DNA from: Stephania yunnanensis
Lineage: Eukaryota > Streptophyta > Magnoliopsida > Ranunculales > Menispermaceae
Length of the DNA stretch: 64,000 nt
Assembly: GCA_039657365.1 (NCBI GenBank)
Contig: CM077589.1
Span: 22,232,001-22,296,000, forward strand
Direction: 5' to 3'
In this document: positions 1 to 10,726 of the stretch, one piece after another
Position numbering within the stretch: the first letter of the stretch is position 1
Layout: every line of letters begins with the position of its first letter
Translations under genes and position numbers: made by a program
Notes under the pieces: model-generated
The model's input: only the letters and a program-made list of their open reading frames with translations
Told to the model about the DNA's origin: nothing
The model's database searches: none

Positions 1-470
1 TCGCACCTAACTTTAACAAGAACTCTCTGTTTCTTGTTCATCACTAGACAGAAAAAACACACACTTGCTTCGATCTTCCCAATTCGATTTAAAGCCTTCT
101 TAACTTTTTCCTACTACTGAGAGAGCCAAAAATTCTTTGTTCTCAAATCGAAGCTAACGATTTAAACCCTATGTATTTAATTGGGGTTTTGAGGAAATGG
201 GTGTTGTGAACGAAACCGATTAAGGTGGTGGTGTCAGGGTTGCGGAAGAAAGGGAAAGATGAGGATGGCAATAGGAGATGTGGGAACGGAAGGAGATAGA
301 GGGGCAGAGGCCATAATTTAGGCAAAAGTTATTGAATTTGAAAGTTGGTTTGTCATTTTACCCAAAAAGCATTAATAAGGGTAATATAGTAAAATGATGC
401 TACAATTAACTCATTCCTTAAATCGTGAGCTTTAACCTTAAATAACCTAAACAAATGACCGGAGGGAGGA
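1..470. other. No gene recognised
   Basis: AT-rich sequence with no reading frame that looks coding; the one 60-codon minus frame is low complexity. It could be the flank of a gene lying outside the window, but nothing in it supports a call. Confidence 0.4.
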
Positions 471-492
471 TATATATATATATATATATATA
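471..492. repeat. (TA)n microsatellite
   Basis: Eleven uninterrupted TA units directly abutting the left end of a hAT-like MITE. Confidence 0.95.
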
Positions 493-494
493 TT

Positions 495-1072
495 AGGGGT
501 GGGCATCGGTTTCCCTAAAATTGCCCAAACCGTATGGTTTGGTTTGGTTTTTAAAACTCGCAGTTTGGGGGCAGTTTGAAAAACTTGAAAAACTGCAAAA
601 TAGCAGTTTGGTGGTGGTTTTCAATTATGAAAAATCGCGGTTCACCAAACCAAACCGGAGGTAATTTAGTAAATTTATTTAATTCACATTTTAAAATCTT
701 AACCAATATAAACAACTTAACCTTAACCATTAAAAAACAGTTGTTTCATTTTTTCATTTCCATCTCAAGATCCTAAACATATTGGCCTCCACCAATTGAG
801 GCCATCCGTTGCTGCTTTCCACTAGTCGTCGTCACTGTCGCTTCCCACCAGTCGCCATCGCCATCTCCTACCAGTGATCTCTCACTGTCACCTCCCACCA
901 CTATTTTTTTTTGGAAAACATGTAACAAGAAAAACCGCGAAACCAAACCGACCAAACCGCACAAACCGCGGTTCGGTTTGGTTGCGGTTTTGGTGGTTCG
1001 CGGTTTGGTGGTGATTTTCAAAATGACCAAACCGTAAACCCTCGGTTTGGTCGCGGTTTGGTGGTTTTTTAA
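495..1072. mobile_element. hAT-like MITE, right end missing
   Basis: Begins AGGGGTGGGCATCGGTTT and carries many short blocks of the AAACCG / CGGTTTGGT type in both orientations at its two ends. A roughly 130-base unrelated core (about 770-900) lies between them. It matches the complete copy at 9145-9849 in both end domains but stops near 1072 without the closing GCCCACCCCT, so no target-site duplication can be read. It has no transposase and no meaningful coding capacity. The short open frames inside it come from the repeat itself. Confidence 0.75.
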
Positions 1073-1200
1073 AGTAAATTTATATTTTCCAACCTTTTTC
1101 TTATCAAAGCCTTCTTAATCGTGATTAAAACCACTTTCAAGTAGAGAGAATTCATGCTGATAATGTATTATAAAATAACTATGCCTAAAGCTAGAGAAAG

Positions 1201-1205
<5 letters not shown>

Positions 1206-1233
<28 letters not shown>

Positions 1234-1348
1234 TAGCCTCAGTCTCAAATTAACTGGGGTCGGCTACATGGATCCAACTTTTTCATTGTGCTCGATTAAG
1301 TGCAATTGATGGTGAGCTTTGCAAACCATTCAAATCCCTCTTAAAGTT
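1206..1348 (-). mobile_element. Au-type SINE with target-site duplication
   Basis: Read on the minus strand, it ends with the conserved 3' domain of plant Au/Angio SINEs: a GTAGCCGACCCC block, then a GACTGAGGC-type block and a (TTG)n tail. The tail appears on the plus strand as (CAA)n at about 1206-1231. The element is flanked by direct repeats AGAAAGTAAAC at 1195-1205 and 1349-1359, possibly two bases longer. Such a variable-length TSD is expected for LINE-mobilised SINEs. At about 143 bases it may be slightly 5' shortened. Related 3' domains occur at 48145-48226 and 51366-51460. Confidence 0.75.
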
Positions 1349-1359
1349 AGAAAGTAAAC

Positions 1360-1732
1360 AAACAAATTAATTGAAGGAGAACAAAATGATAGAGGAGAGA
1401 AATGGGAGAGCTTTCATACCAACATGGTGAACATATTACATGGATCTTATCTCCTTATATAGCCCCTTTTGTCTTAATGAGATGTAGGCCAAAGGACACA
1501 AGTCACGTTTACATATTATAACAATAATTTAATACATGAATTAAGTGGGGGTTACATGGAGTTAGTAGAACACAAAGAGGAAGAGTCATCCACTCTCATT
1601 ACGTTAACAACAAACACAAATTTATTTCAAAAAGTCTAATTTACATGAATGTAAACAACATTTAAAGGGATACAAGAGATTGGGACATAGTACAAATTAA
1701 TTTAGAAGTTTTAAACTAGGGTTTTTCTATTC
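1360..1732. other. No feature recognised
   Basis: AT-rich spacer between the SINE and the MAIN-LIKE pseudogene. I see no coding frame, repeat or RNA gene in it. Confidence 0.5.
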
Positions 1733-2751
1733 TCATGCTAGAATTTTAAAGGAACAAATAACACACCTTGTTAACTCGAGGCCTATCCAATGAACTACGC
1801 AATCTATGGACATGGTTTGTAGTGAGGCCTTGCTCTTTCCTTTGGATCCACCTAGACATATGCGGGAGGGTGTCAAGTACCTTTTTTTCGTGTGTGCTTC
1901 ATGAAGGTCGAAATAGTCATACACCCATCCCTCTAAAACAATAATAGAAGAACCAAGTCTTCAAAAGTGAAAGATACAACTTCTCTCGCATATTAAACCA
2001 ACTTATACTAAACATACCTTAAGCAAGGTGAGATACCCAACAATCTGACATACTTTAACTCTAATAGCTGACCAAAGTTGTCGATACAAATAAGCTAGTG
2101 CTGCAGCACCCCAAGCATGCATATTGATCTCATCCAAATTCTCCAGCAGCTGTAGAAGTTAAATGGGTAATATCATGGATGTCTTGTCAACAAACAAAGT
2201 GCATCCCAGCTTATATCGTAGGTACGCTCGGGTCGTGCACTCAATCGAAAACTACACCGTGTTCTCCGTCTCCTTGCCTCTCTTGGTTGTCTTTACTTTC
2301 TCTCCCCATTCTAACTTAAACCAAGCTTTGTTTACTTTCATATCTTTGTTTAACTCCTTCTTAGCGTCTTCCTCTGACACACCAAGGGCCTTGGACACCA
2401 ACTCGATAGCATCTTCCATAGAAATGGAATCAAATGAAACGACTTTCCCTATAATTGGAATATTCAACAACAAGCTGACATCCTCCAGTGTGATCGACAT
2501 TTTACCAAAAGGAAGGTGAAATGTGTTATTCTCCGGATGCCACCTCTCCACAAAAGTAGATATAAGAGTCTTGTGTGCCTTCTTATATGGATACATGATG
2601 AGTGCACTCAGCCTTGACGTCTGAATGATCTTTATGAGCTAAACTGTGTATATGTGACCCTTCTGCAAATATCACTGTGCCAAGTGAGCGTCATGATTAA
2701 TGCCCCTGAGTACGCCCCACTCTTGAAATATCATAAAACATATGATTTTCA
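1733..2751 (-). pseudogene. MAIN-LIKE / plant mobile domain protein, broken
   Basis: The minus-strand translation of about 2596-2252 contains the plant mobile domain (PMD) signature, VERWHPENNTFHLPFGKM followed by ITLEDVSLLLNIPI. This is the hallmark of MAIN-LIKE proteins and of the 'phosphatase 7 long form' domain. Below it the same domain continues in frame across two stops, with CTLFVDK and AWGAAALAYLYRQL (about 2230-2020). A believable phase-0 intron follows: donor AAG|GTATGT near 2018 and an acceptor near 1930, joining the GYLTLLK end to GWVYDYFDL. The family is associated with MULE and gypsy elements in plants as well as with host genes. Upstream stops near 2690 and 2650 and the internal stop at about 2250 mean it is not a functional copy. 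PMD identity is firm; whether it was a host gene or transposon cargo is open. Confidence 0.75.
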
Positions 2752-3045
2752 TTTGTCAACTAAGAGGATAGTTGCAAATCATAGCAAGTAGCGATAATAA
2801 AAAGATATATGCTCAATATAAGAACTATTTTTTTCTTATTCAAAAAGGTTAATACCTTGTCATTCCATATGGCAGCGGCGATATGATTGTTGAAACTACT
2901 CAATCTCATCTGATCCGTGGTCTACCCGGAAAAGGTCTTGAAGGGTCATCAAGTAGCTCTTGTACTACATTCCGACCATATTTTCCTGCTTTACCAAAGG
3001 GCTTTGCACGAGGTTTTTCTTTCTCAACTTTTTTTGTTCCTTCTC

Positions 3046-3330
3046 TTATTCTTCATCTTGTTCTTCCTCCTTTTCACTTTCTTCTTCCTTTCTTTGTTCT
3101 CGTTCTTCATCGTGTTCTGATGAAGAAGTTTCAGCTGGAGTCAATTGGCCCTTGTGAACTTGCCATTTCGAGCTTACAATTTCTGAGGCCTGCACTGTGG
3201 ATGCCTTGGGTGAATAGTCAATCTCAAATTCCCCAATACTTACAGTCGTAGTCTCTGCCGACTCCTTCGAACTTGTATACGAAGTTGTTAAAGCAATTCT
3301 ACCACGACGCTCGTCATTCCAACCCTTCAC
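3046..3330 (-). CDS. Small acidic low-complexity ORF, function unknown
   Basis: A 94-codon minus frame rich in Ser/Thr, ending in a run of Glu/Asp/Lys (EEEQDEE). It lies about 300 bases upstream of the PMD pseudogene on the same strand. It could be the amino-terminal or linker part of that element's protein, since acidic linkers are common there. The basic-plus-acidic composition alone does not prove coding. I do not recognise a domain. Confidence 0.25.
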   Translation of the reverse strand: MKGWNDERRGRIALTTSYTSSKESAETTTVSIGEFEIDYSPKASTVQASEIVSSKWQVHKGQLTPAETSSSEHDEEREQRKEEESEKEEEQDEE

Positions 3331-3577
3331 TTGCTTGGTGCGGTCTTCTATCTGGTTCTAAGCTTCTTAGAATGAGCCATACCTAATGCAAAGTGGCAAA
3401 AATCCCAATAAAAATGTGGGATCTACCATTCCACAATGTATATATGGATACGCATTTGACACGTGTCGAGAGTGTCCAATAAGTTTTTTGTATATCCTTA
3501 TTATTTGTAGTAATGATAAATTGGATCGTCTCTACAGGGATTTTGCAAATTTCTTAAGAAGAAGAGGTTTTCCAATA

Positions 3578-3578
<1 letters not shown>

Positions 3579-3615
<37 letters not shown>
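3579..3615. repeat. (TTA)n microsatellite
   Basis: About twelve near-perfect TTA/ATT units. Confidence 0.95.
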
Positions 3616-6299
3616 TGCTTTACTTTAATTAATTTAGTTAAAAGGGGAATCAAAATTACTAATTCAAACTATAATAATCAATCAAACTAATTAGACTAAC
3701 TTAATTAAAAAAAAACTAAATTCACTAAATTCAATAGAATACAAACATGTAAAACAAACATCGAGAACAATGAAATATTAATCAGTTTTATATCCAAATA
3801 TATTACTTAAAAATCATAGTCATAATCATACTTTGATCCTTTTACAAAGTAAATTTTATATCATTAAACCTAAATCATAAGTAAGTAGATAGTCCTTAGC
3901 AGACCATCAGTTCTCCCTATATAAATAGAAATGCCATATTCTTATTTTATCAAATTAATTCTTCGGAAGCTCAAACGAATTAATTAGGCAAGAAAACATC
4001 ATTAAGTTCCGTGAAAACTTCGAACTACTAAACCTAATACCTTCGGAGAGCCACTTCTATATTAGACTTAGATCTCGATTCACCTAAAATATCTAAACAG
4101 TAAAATATCTCTTTAAACAATCTTAGTTACTACTTTAAACTAGATATAAAATCAAAATATCACAATACACATTGTCCACTATGCATGCAATACCAAGCTT
4201 CATGATTGCAATTCACAAATAAAAATCTATTAAATCAGTGATTTAAATAATACAATTGGTTTAAAGTATTAAGTATAAAACACTCTATATAATGACTACA
4301 TCATAAAAAGGATCAAGTTCATGTTTGGACTTTGTTTAGATTAATAAACTACTCACTCATAATCATAATAAACATCAGAATAAAATAAATAAAAGACATA
4401 AATAAAAATACCTTTTTATCGAATAATTAAATCTTCAAATCTTCTCCAAAAGCAATAAAAACAATTGATAATGGCCTCGAACTTATTAAAAAAAAATATC
4501 AAAAAGTGACTAATTTCGAAGGATATGGTTCATATATATATATATATATATAGTATTCCAAGTAATACATATTCCAAACTAACTCAAAATTCTTATTGTA
4601 ATAAAAAAATTCTCGAAGCCGACTCTGGCGATTCGTTACCGATTCCACTTAAAACTTGATTCGTTGGTCAAATTGGTGGAATTTATCTCTGTGCTTCACC
4701 GATTTGTCCGACAATTTATATTCAAAATGTGAATCGCTAGGAAACCGCCAGTAGTGACTTCAAGTTCACTCTTGATTCACTGTTGATTCGTTGTGCACTT
4801 TCTTCACTTGGTTAATTCCTTCATTTTCATTCCTTTTTCATACATTTCTTCACGTATTTTAATTATAACCTGAAATAAAAAATAAAAGAAAACCAAGTGT
4901 AATACAGCCTTTTACATTAAAAATCACTCGAAAATATACTATAAATCTATGTCTAATTATATTAACTTATCAAATACACCCAAACTCGGCACTTTCCTAT
5001 ATCAAGCAAGGGAATACTTTCAATCTTATTCTCTTTTAATTCCTTATTCTGATTTCATAATGACTTACTCTTATTCTTGAATAGAAATGATCATTAAATA
5101 GAAACATTATGATAGAATTAAAAGATTTAAAGAACAAGCCCTCATTTGACAACCGAACCGTCTAGTTATGCAATACATCTCAAAATTCGTAGTTAAATCA
5201 ATTACCAAAGCCAAACAACTAAATAGATTTTCTCAATCTCGACCAACAAGCATCAAGCTTACAATGGCTAATATAGAATCTTAAGCTACAAAAATCACTA
5301 AATTAATCTCCTTTTCAAACAATTTTTAAAATGCCACCACAATCAAAGTCAATAGGAATTTGTTATCACTAATAATTATCATGTTCATTTACATTTGTTG
5401 AAATATTGGAAAAAGAAGATACTTCACTTAACTTACCTATATGCACTCGAGCTAAATCTTTTTATTTGAAGGTTTTATTCATAAACATTCTTCCATTTTC
5501 CTTCTTTCTTTTATATAATATATATTCTTTATATTATATTCCTACAGTTCCTTGCTCCATTTCCTTTGGAATCTCTTGGTCTCTATTTTTTTCATTTAAA
5601 AAATCCTTGTTATCTCTTCTCACTTTCACTATAGTTAAGTAAGTATTCTTTCCAACTAAGTAGAATTTATTGGCTAATTTCCTATTTATTCCCTTAATTG
5701 TGGCATAATTTATTTTCATTATATATATGTAAAATATTTGATCAACAATATTTGTATAACAAGATTCTTATAAACCTGTTTTGATTTTCTACCCATTATA
5801 ATGTTTAACAAAGAGCAATCAATCCCCTCTAAACTCCTTTAGTGGATACACAATCTAGTTTAGGTCAAATAAGGTATAACAATTCTTTTCTATCATAAAC
5901 TTTTCTATTTTCATGGGTAATACAAATATCACTTCTATTTAAATCCAAATTATATTCAATTCATAGTTTCCTAACTAAATAAAATAAAATGAAGAAATAT
6001 TACCTATATCTTCAAAATCTTGGAAAATCTCTGTTAACTTTGAACATTGAATAAAGAAACTTTACCTTTCGAGTCTTCCAGACTTCGCTTCTTTATACTC
6101 TATTTCACCTAAATAATACCCCCAAACTCATTCCAAACCTTGTTCTCAAAGTTTAAAAATTAAGTCGAATTTTCAACAAACAAATATACATTGTGAAACA
6201 TAAACGAACTTAATACAAAACAAACTGCTTTCCAAAATAGAAAATCAAATATCTTATATTAGCAGATTGTAATGGAACGAATCATTCATTTTTCATTAA
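3616..6299. repeat. Diverged retroelement spacer, copy 1
   Basis: AT-rich and non-coding. Several stretches are recognisably related, in the same order, to 12531-15400: the ACTCGAGCTAAATC block (about 5446 and 14343), the TTGTTATCTCTTCTCACTTTCACT block (about 5607 and 14562) and the CCAAACCTTGTTCTCAAAG block (about 6135 and 15140). The two regions are old copies of one family. Copy 1 sits downstream (minus sense) of the broken transposon-protein gene at 6300-7785, so it is probably the long untranslated part of that element. Confidence 0.5.
4532..4552. repeat. (TA)n microsatellite
   Basis: Ten consecutive TA units inside the retroelement spacer. Confidence 0.95.
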
Positions 6300-7785
6300 T
6301 GATCAAAAATAAAGTTCACATTCTACTCATACAACAAACATTAAAAGATTGCAAGTTATGATGTCCAGAAGTAAACTCATCAACAACATCCTTAACTCCA
6401 TTTTCATTCCACTCTGCAGTAGTTTATGAAACAGAGCTATTTGCAGGGTTATAAACTCCCGATGAAGATTGCAATTGCACCGAAAGAATATTAATGCTCC
6501 TCCTTGAATCTTGCAAACGTCTAAAAAAATTCCTTTCCGTCGTGGAATAGTGGCGTGCCAAAGTTCTCTCATGATTATTCAAAATTTGCTTCTCAGTATG
6601 CAAAAAAGCTTAAAATAAGGATAAAAACCTTTTTTTAGCTCTTATTGGAGATGTTGAACCGCCTTCTATCCTTATAACATTCATTTAAGCCATCAAATTT
6701 GTTTCTCGTCTCGCATCTTCTAGTGTTTTATTATGAGTTCTTTATCTATTACTCCTTTCTTCAACTCTTAATCTTGTTGTTTCATTGGGTTCCCTTTCAT
6801 TTTTTGAGTCATTACACCCGTTGACCCCTCTCATCATTTCAACCATGGCATCAGTAATGGTCTTCTAAGGAAATACATCATATTCAATGTTGTTGAAACC
6901 CACATTGGCTTTCATACAGAGATTGGTACTCAAAATTAGGAAGGATAGATTGTCACATTTTGTGGTTGTTATCACTTGTCTCATAACATCATGGATTACA
7001 CAACAAACATCACTATATATCCTTTTCCTAACAATGTGATAAAGTAAAGCAGCTCTAGGGGTTCGTTACTTCAAAATGTTGTCTAGTGGGATATGAGCAA
7101 GCATCCAAAATGTAGCTCCCACATTTGGTAATTTTTCAAAAGTTAGTGGTTTTGATGAATTTAGGAAGTCCTTCGGCATTGAGAGCAAATCCTCGTTCCA
7201 AAATTACCTCTAATGCTTCTTGAATTATCGCAAAAGGATAAGATTCCTTTAGGACATAGATGATACTTAGGTAATCGAATTTTTTTTTTAACTTAAGAAT
7301 CAGGAAATCTGTAATGTTTATTTAGTGTAGTAGGTGAAATATTGATTGTCTTCCCTTGAATTATGACTTCGTTAGGATCGTCACTCACATATCCTTTCAC
7401 ATAGGATTGTCGTACTACTTTGAAACATCTTCGCTCTGATTTGCCTTCATAATCCGTAAGAAAGCTCTTCCAATTTCTTTCTCTTATGATGCTCCTAATC
7501 TTATCTTTGTATTTATGCACATTTTTAATTTGCAACCCTCTCATCTAGTATTATAACTCTTTTTATATATATAAAATAATTATTTTGTGCCTTAGGACTA
7601 ACAAATCTCATGGGATCACAAGGAATTAGTGTGTTCAGGTGTAAATGGTCAAAATACTCATTAGTGCTAAGTGGGGATGATGTTCTCAACTCAACTCTCT
7701 CAGTTCTTGATTCTCTAATACTAACCCCGGTAGATTGGATAGACATTTGTTGGCTCGCATAGTTCTTTTTAGATTTTTCTATCAA
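6300..7785 (-). pseudogene. Putative plant transposon protein domain, broken
   Basis: Read on the minus strand, 7785-7527 gives a Ser/Thr-rich lead ending in RFVSPKAQNNYFIYIKRVI. A one-base shift near 7536 then moves into IRERNWKSFL and the motif VIIQGKTINISPTTLNKHYR (7544-7293). This is the layout of the 'putative plant transposon protein' domain found in retroelement ORFs (family pattern: VRGK.V.FSPE.IN.YY.LPD). Further down, about 7200-7060 in another frame, AEGLPKFIK and SYPTRQHFEVTN continue the domain. About 6600-6300 gives ERTLARHYSTTERNFFRRL, which I do not recognise. Several frameshifts and stops make it non-functional. The PF20167-type assignment is from memory of the family pattern. 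Confidence 0.6.
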
Positions 7786-8039
7786 AATTCCTTTCCCTTT
7801 TTCTTGTGCATTTCTCCTACCTCATCCTCTACCTCGTCCCGCCATAGCGAATAAATCAAGTATGATGAATTGGTAAATCAAAATCCTGTATTAGATATGA
7901 AAATGAATTTAAGATGAGTCATTCATTGAAAATTAAATTGTTATCGAGAAAGTTGAAAAAGTTTGCAAAAGGATTTTTGTTATTAAATTCAAAAAACTTC
8001 TTTAAAAAATTAAGCAAAACTTTCTAAACGAATTTGCAA

Positions 8040-8535
8040 ATATTTGAGAAACACACTGCGATGGCCTGTTTCCTCAAACAAGGCACCACCCGGTTTAATC
8101 CCATCAATAAGGCTTAATCTAATATATGTAGGAGTTAACAATGCATTAGTCGACCTTTTATCTCATTCACCTCGTTATATGTATCCAGGATAAGCATTAT
8201 TCATTTCTCATTAGTTGTGATTTTCAGAGTTAATTAAATTTTTTTATTATTTTAATATTATCAATAGAAAACTTAATAAAATTTGCAGAGGCATTATAAA
8301 AACACCTATTGTAGAAACTAGATAAATAGACGATCACATGTATTTAAATAGTATAACATATGCATCAGTGGGGGAGTCTAGTCTCTCAACCCAATATGGA
8401 ACCAAAAATTATATACAAAGACATAAGTAATAAATACAAAAAATGATCACTTACAAATACAACACAAACCACTCGCTGAGGCCTAAGAGGTAGTCTTTAA
8501 TATTTTCCTTCCTTGGTCTGCTATTAGAAGTATCT
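8040..8535 (-). repeat. Old LTR, left piece (split by insertion)
   Basis: Related to the first about 500 bases of the LTR at 15401-17760: a GGCACCAC block, an ATTAGTCGACC / ATTAGTCAGCC block, then the GGAAGC/GCAGAGGC and TAGTCT blocks in the same order. Homology stops at 8535 and resumes at 12129 (TGCACCCACCGTCA against TGCACCCACTGTCA at 15902). The piece was therefore split by the element at 8536-12128. Confidence 0.5.
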
Positions 8536-9144
8536 TGTAACAACTCGAAAATATTTTATTTATGGATGATGATGTGGTGTACTTGGTTAACCCTCAGGAG
8601 TTGATACCAAGGAATATTTTACTTTTGTGTAATTTATATAGTATTTATTTATACCAATACATCAACTTATCGTTACAAACTCATTTATGCTGCTGACTTT
8701 CGAAGGTGAGGTTCGCCTAAGAAAACGTGCAGACATGGGTATGTTGTAGGCCACGATGAAGGAGAACATGAACGCTTAGGTAGATTGATCGAACTAGGTT
8801 AAAAACAACTTAGGCCTTTAAATTTATTCTATAAAGAACCTTTAAGTTAATCAACCATTATTTCATTTAGATTTGCCTAAGTTATAGTTGATAAAGTGAT
8901 AAAGGGCGCATATAGTTTGATTTTAAATATAGTGAAATCTAAGGGCAACTATTAAGTTGGTGGAATTAGAAATGCATGTAATTATTCTAAAAGTTCACGA
9001 ACAAAATGGAATTAGACATGCCTTGTGTAGGTGGACCAATATGAGACCAAGTCCGTGCTAAGTGTCATACCAACAGGACAAGTGGTTGTTAGTAATGATG
9101 TAGTAGATGTGTTGTCTCATTTCAAACAACACAAAGTGTAGAGT

Positions 9145-9849
9145 AGGGGTGGGCAGCGGTTTTCGAAAAACCGCCCAAACCGCCCAAACCGACCAAACCG
9201 CGCGGTTTGGTTTGGTTTTTAAAACTCGCGGTTTGGTCGCGGTTAGGAAAATGACCAAACCGCGATTCTGCGGTTTGGTCGCGGTTTTCGTTTGAGAAAA
9301 CCGCGGTTTAACCAAACCGAGGGCATTTTGGTAATATAAACCAAAAACCCTAAAAGTTAACTATAAAACCAAATCTTCTTCACTCTCCCACTGCCGCACA
9401 ACCCTCTCCGCACAACCTTCACAACCCTCTCCCTCTCCCTCTCCCTCTCCCTCCCGCCGCCGCCGCCTCCCTTACTCTCGCAGTCACCTCCCTCACTCTC
9501 GCCGCCATCACCTCCCGCTCACAGCCGCCGCCATCACCTCCCGCTCAAAGCCGCCGCTCTTCGATCCTGCCCTGCGCCTCGGCCCTGCGCCGCCGTCACC
9601 TCCTCTCTCCGCTCATAGCCGTCGCCATCGTCGCCGCCTTCCACCGCGCGAACGTTCACCGCCGCCTCGCCGCTGCCTCAAACCAAAACCGCAACCAAAC
9701 CGACCAAACCGCGCAAACCGCGGTTCGGTTTGGTTGCGGTTTTGGTGGTTCGCGGTTTGGTGGTGGTTTGGTAAATCACTAAACCGCAGCCCTTCGGTTT
9801 GGTCGCGGTTTGGTGGTTTTCACCACCAAACCGTGGTTTGCCCACCCCT
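9145..9849. mobile_element. Complete hAT-like MITE, 705 bases
   Basis: Terminal inverted repeats AGGGGTGGGC...GCCCACCCCT, with flanking 8-base direct repeats TGTAGAGT (9137-9144) and AGTAGAGT (9850-9857), one mismatch. An 8-base TSD is diagnostic of the hAT superfamily. Both ends are packed with AAACCGC/GCGGTTTGGT blocks in either orientation. The centre (about 9390-9670) is unusually GC-rich, with CTC and CCGCCG runs and no AAACCG blocks. There is no transposase. The core differs completely from that of the copy at 495-1072. Confidence 0.8.
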
Positions 9850-10520
9850 AGTAGAGTGATTCCTAGCCACATAATAATAAAAAATGTGTTAGAGCATTAA
9901 TGACCATGAGAAGTTTCTAGAAACACTTCCATGTGAGTCCAAGTGGGATGATTACTTAGACCCCAAGTTTTTAATTTCTATCTCATTTGAAAAAAAGTAG
10001 AAATGAGAGATAACAATGTGCTAGGAGTAGAAAGAGAAAAAAATGAAGGATTTGGTAACTTTATGTGTGAAATTGTTGAAATTTTTGAGGATTCGAGAGA
10101 GGTAGAATAAGAGTGACGACTCCATCAGAACCATAGGTATGTTCTTCACCAAATCTTGATAATGCATGTAGTAAGATTGTTGTTCTTCATGTATTTTGGT
10201 GTATAGAGGGTCCATAAGAGTAGATCGATCCTCAATGGGTAAGAATCCCTTGTTAGGGAATCATTTTTGAAGTTATTGTTGTTATTAGGTTATTGGGTAG
10301 TGCTAATGTGAGGAAGAAGATGAATAGTAACTTCATAGGAAAGTTGATTTGGTGTCTTTTGCTTATGTTTTAGCTCATTTTTATTGCTTGATAATGATAA
10401 ATGGGGCGCAAACTAATTTTAAAAAGATTGTATAAGTTCGAAGGCCGAAAGGGGTTGAGACTTTAAGATGAACCATGAGACTTTTTTTGAGTTTCTACCA
10501 TATAGAGCTTTCTGCCCAGA

Positions 10521-10726
10521 AAGCATGCTCAAAGTTATGAACATACTTAAAGTTTGAAGTATGCTCAAACATTGAGTACGCTCAAACATTGAGGAAACTC
10601 AAACTTTCAGTAAGCTCAAACATTTAGTAAGCTCAAATTTTCAGTAAGCTCAAACATTAAGTAAACTCAAACTTTTAGTAGATTCAACTTTTAGTTAGCT
10701 CAAACCTTGAGCATGCTCAATTCTTA
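10521..10726. repeat. 17-base minisatellite, about 12 units
   Basis: Consecutive 16-18 base units of the type AGTAAGCTCAAACATTG. Eight successive units between about 10575 and 10726 keep the 17-base spacing with one or two substitutions each. Adjoining units form near-palindromes such as TTGAGTACGCTCAA and TTGAGCATGCTCAA. It lies inside the solo LTR. Confidence 0.85.

Noticed and set aside
143..325. 60-codon minus frame, Pro/Leu/Phe-rich
   Set aside because: Low complexity, no domain, no splice or start context.
455..472. GACCGGAGGGAGGATA resembling a Stowaway MITE end
   Set aside because: No matching CTCCCTCC end within reach to the left and no TA duplication that could be separated from the TA microsatellite.
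2163..2519. 118-codon plus-strand frame
   Set aside because: Shadow of the plant-mobile-domain pseudogene on the other strand.
10521..10726. Regularly spaced short repeats considered as a CRISPR array
   Set aside because: Units are contiguous without unique spacers, no cas genes, and the DNA is plant nuclear; it is a minisatellite.
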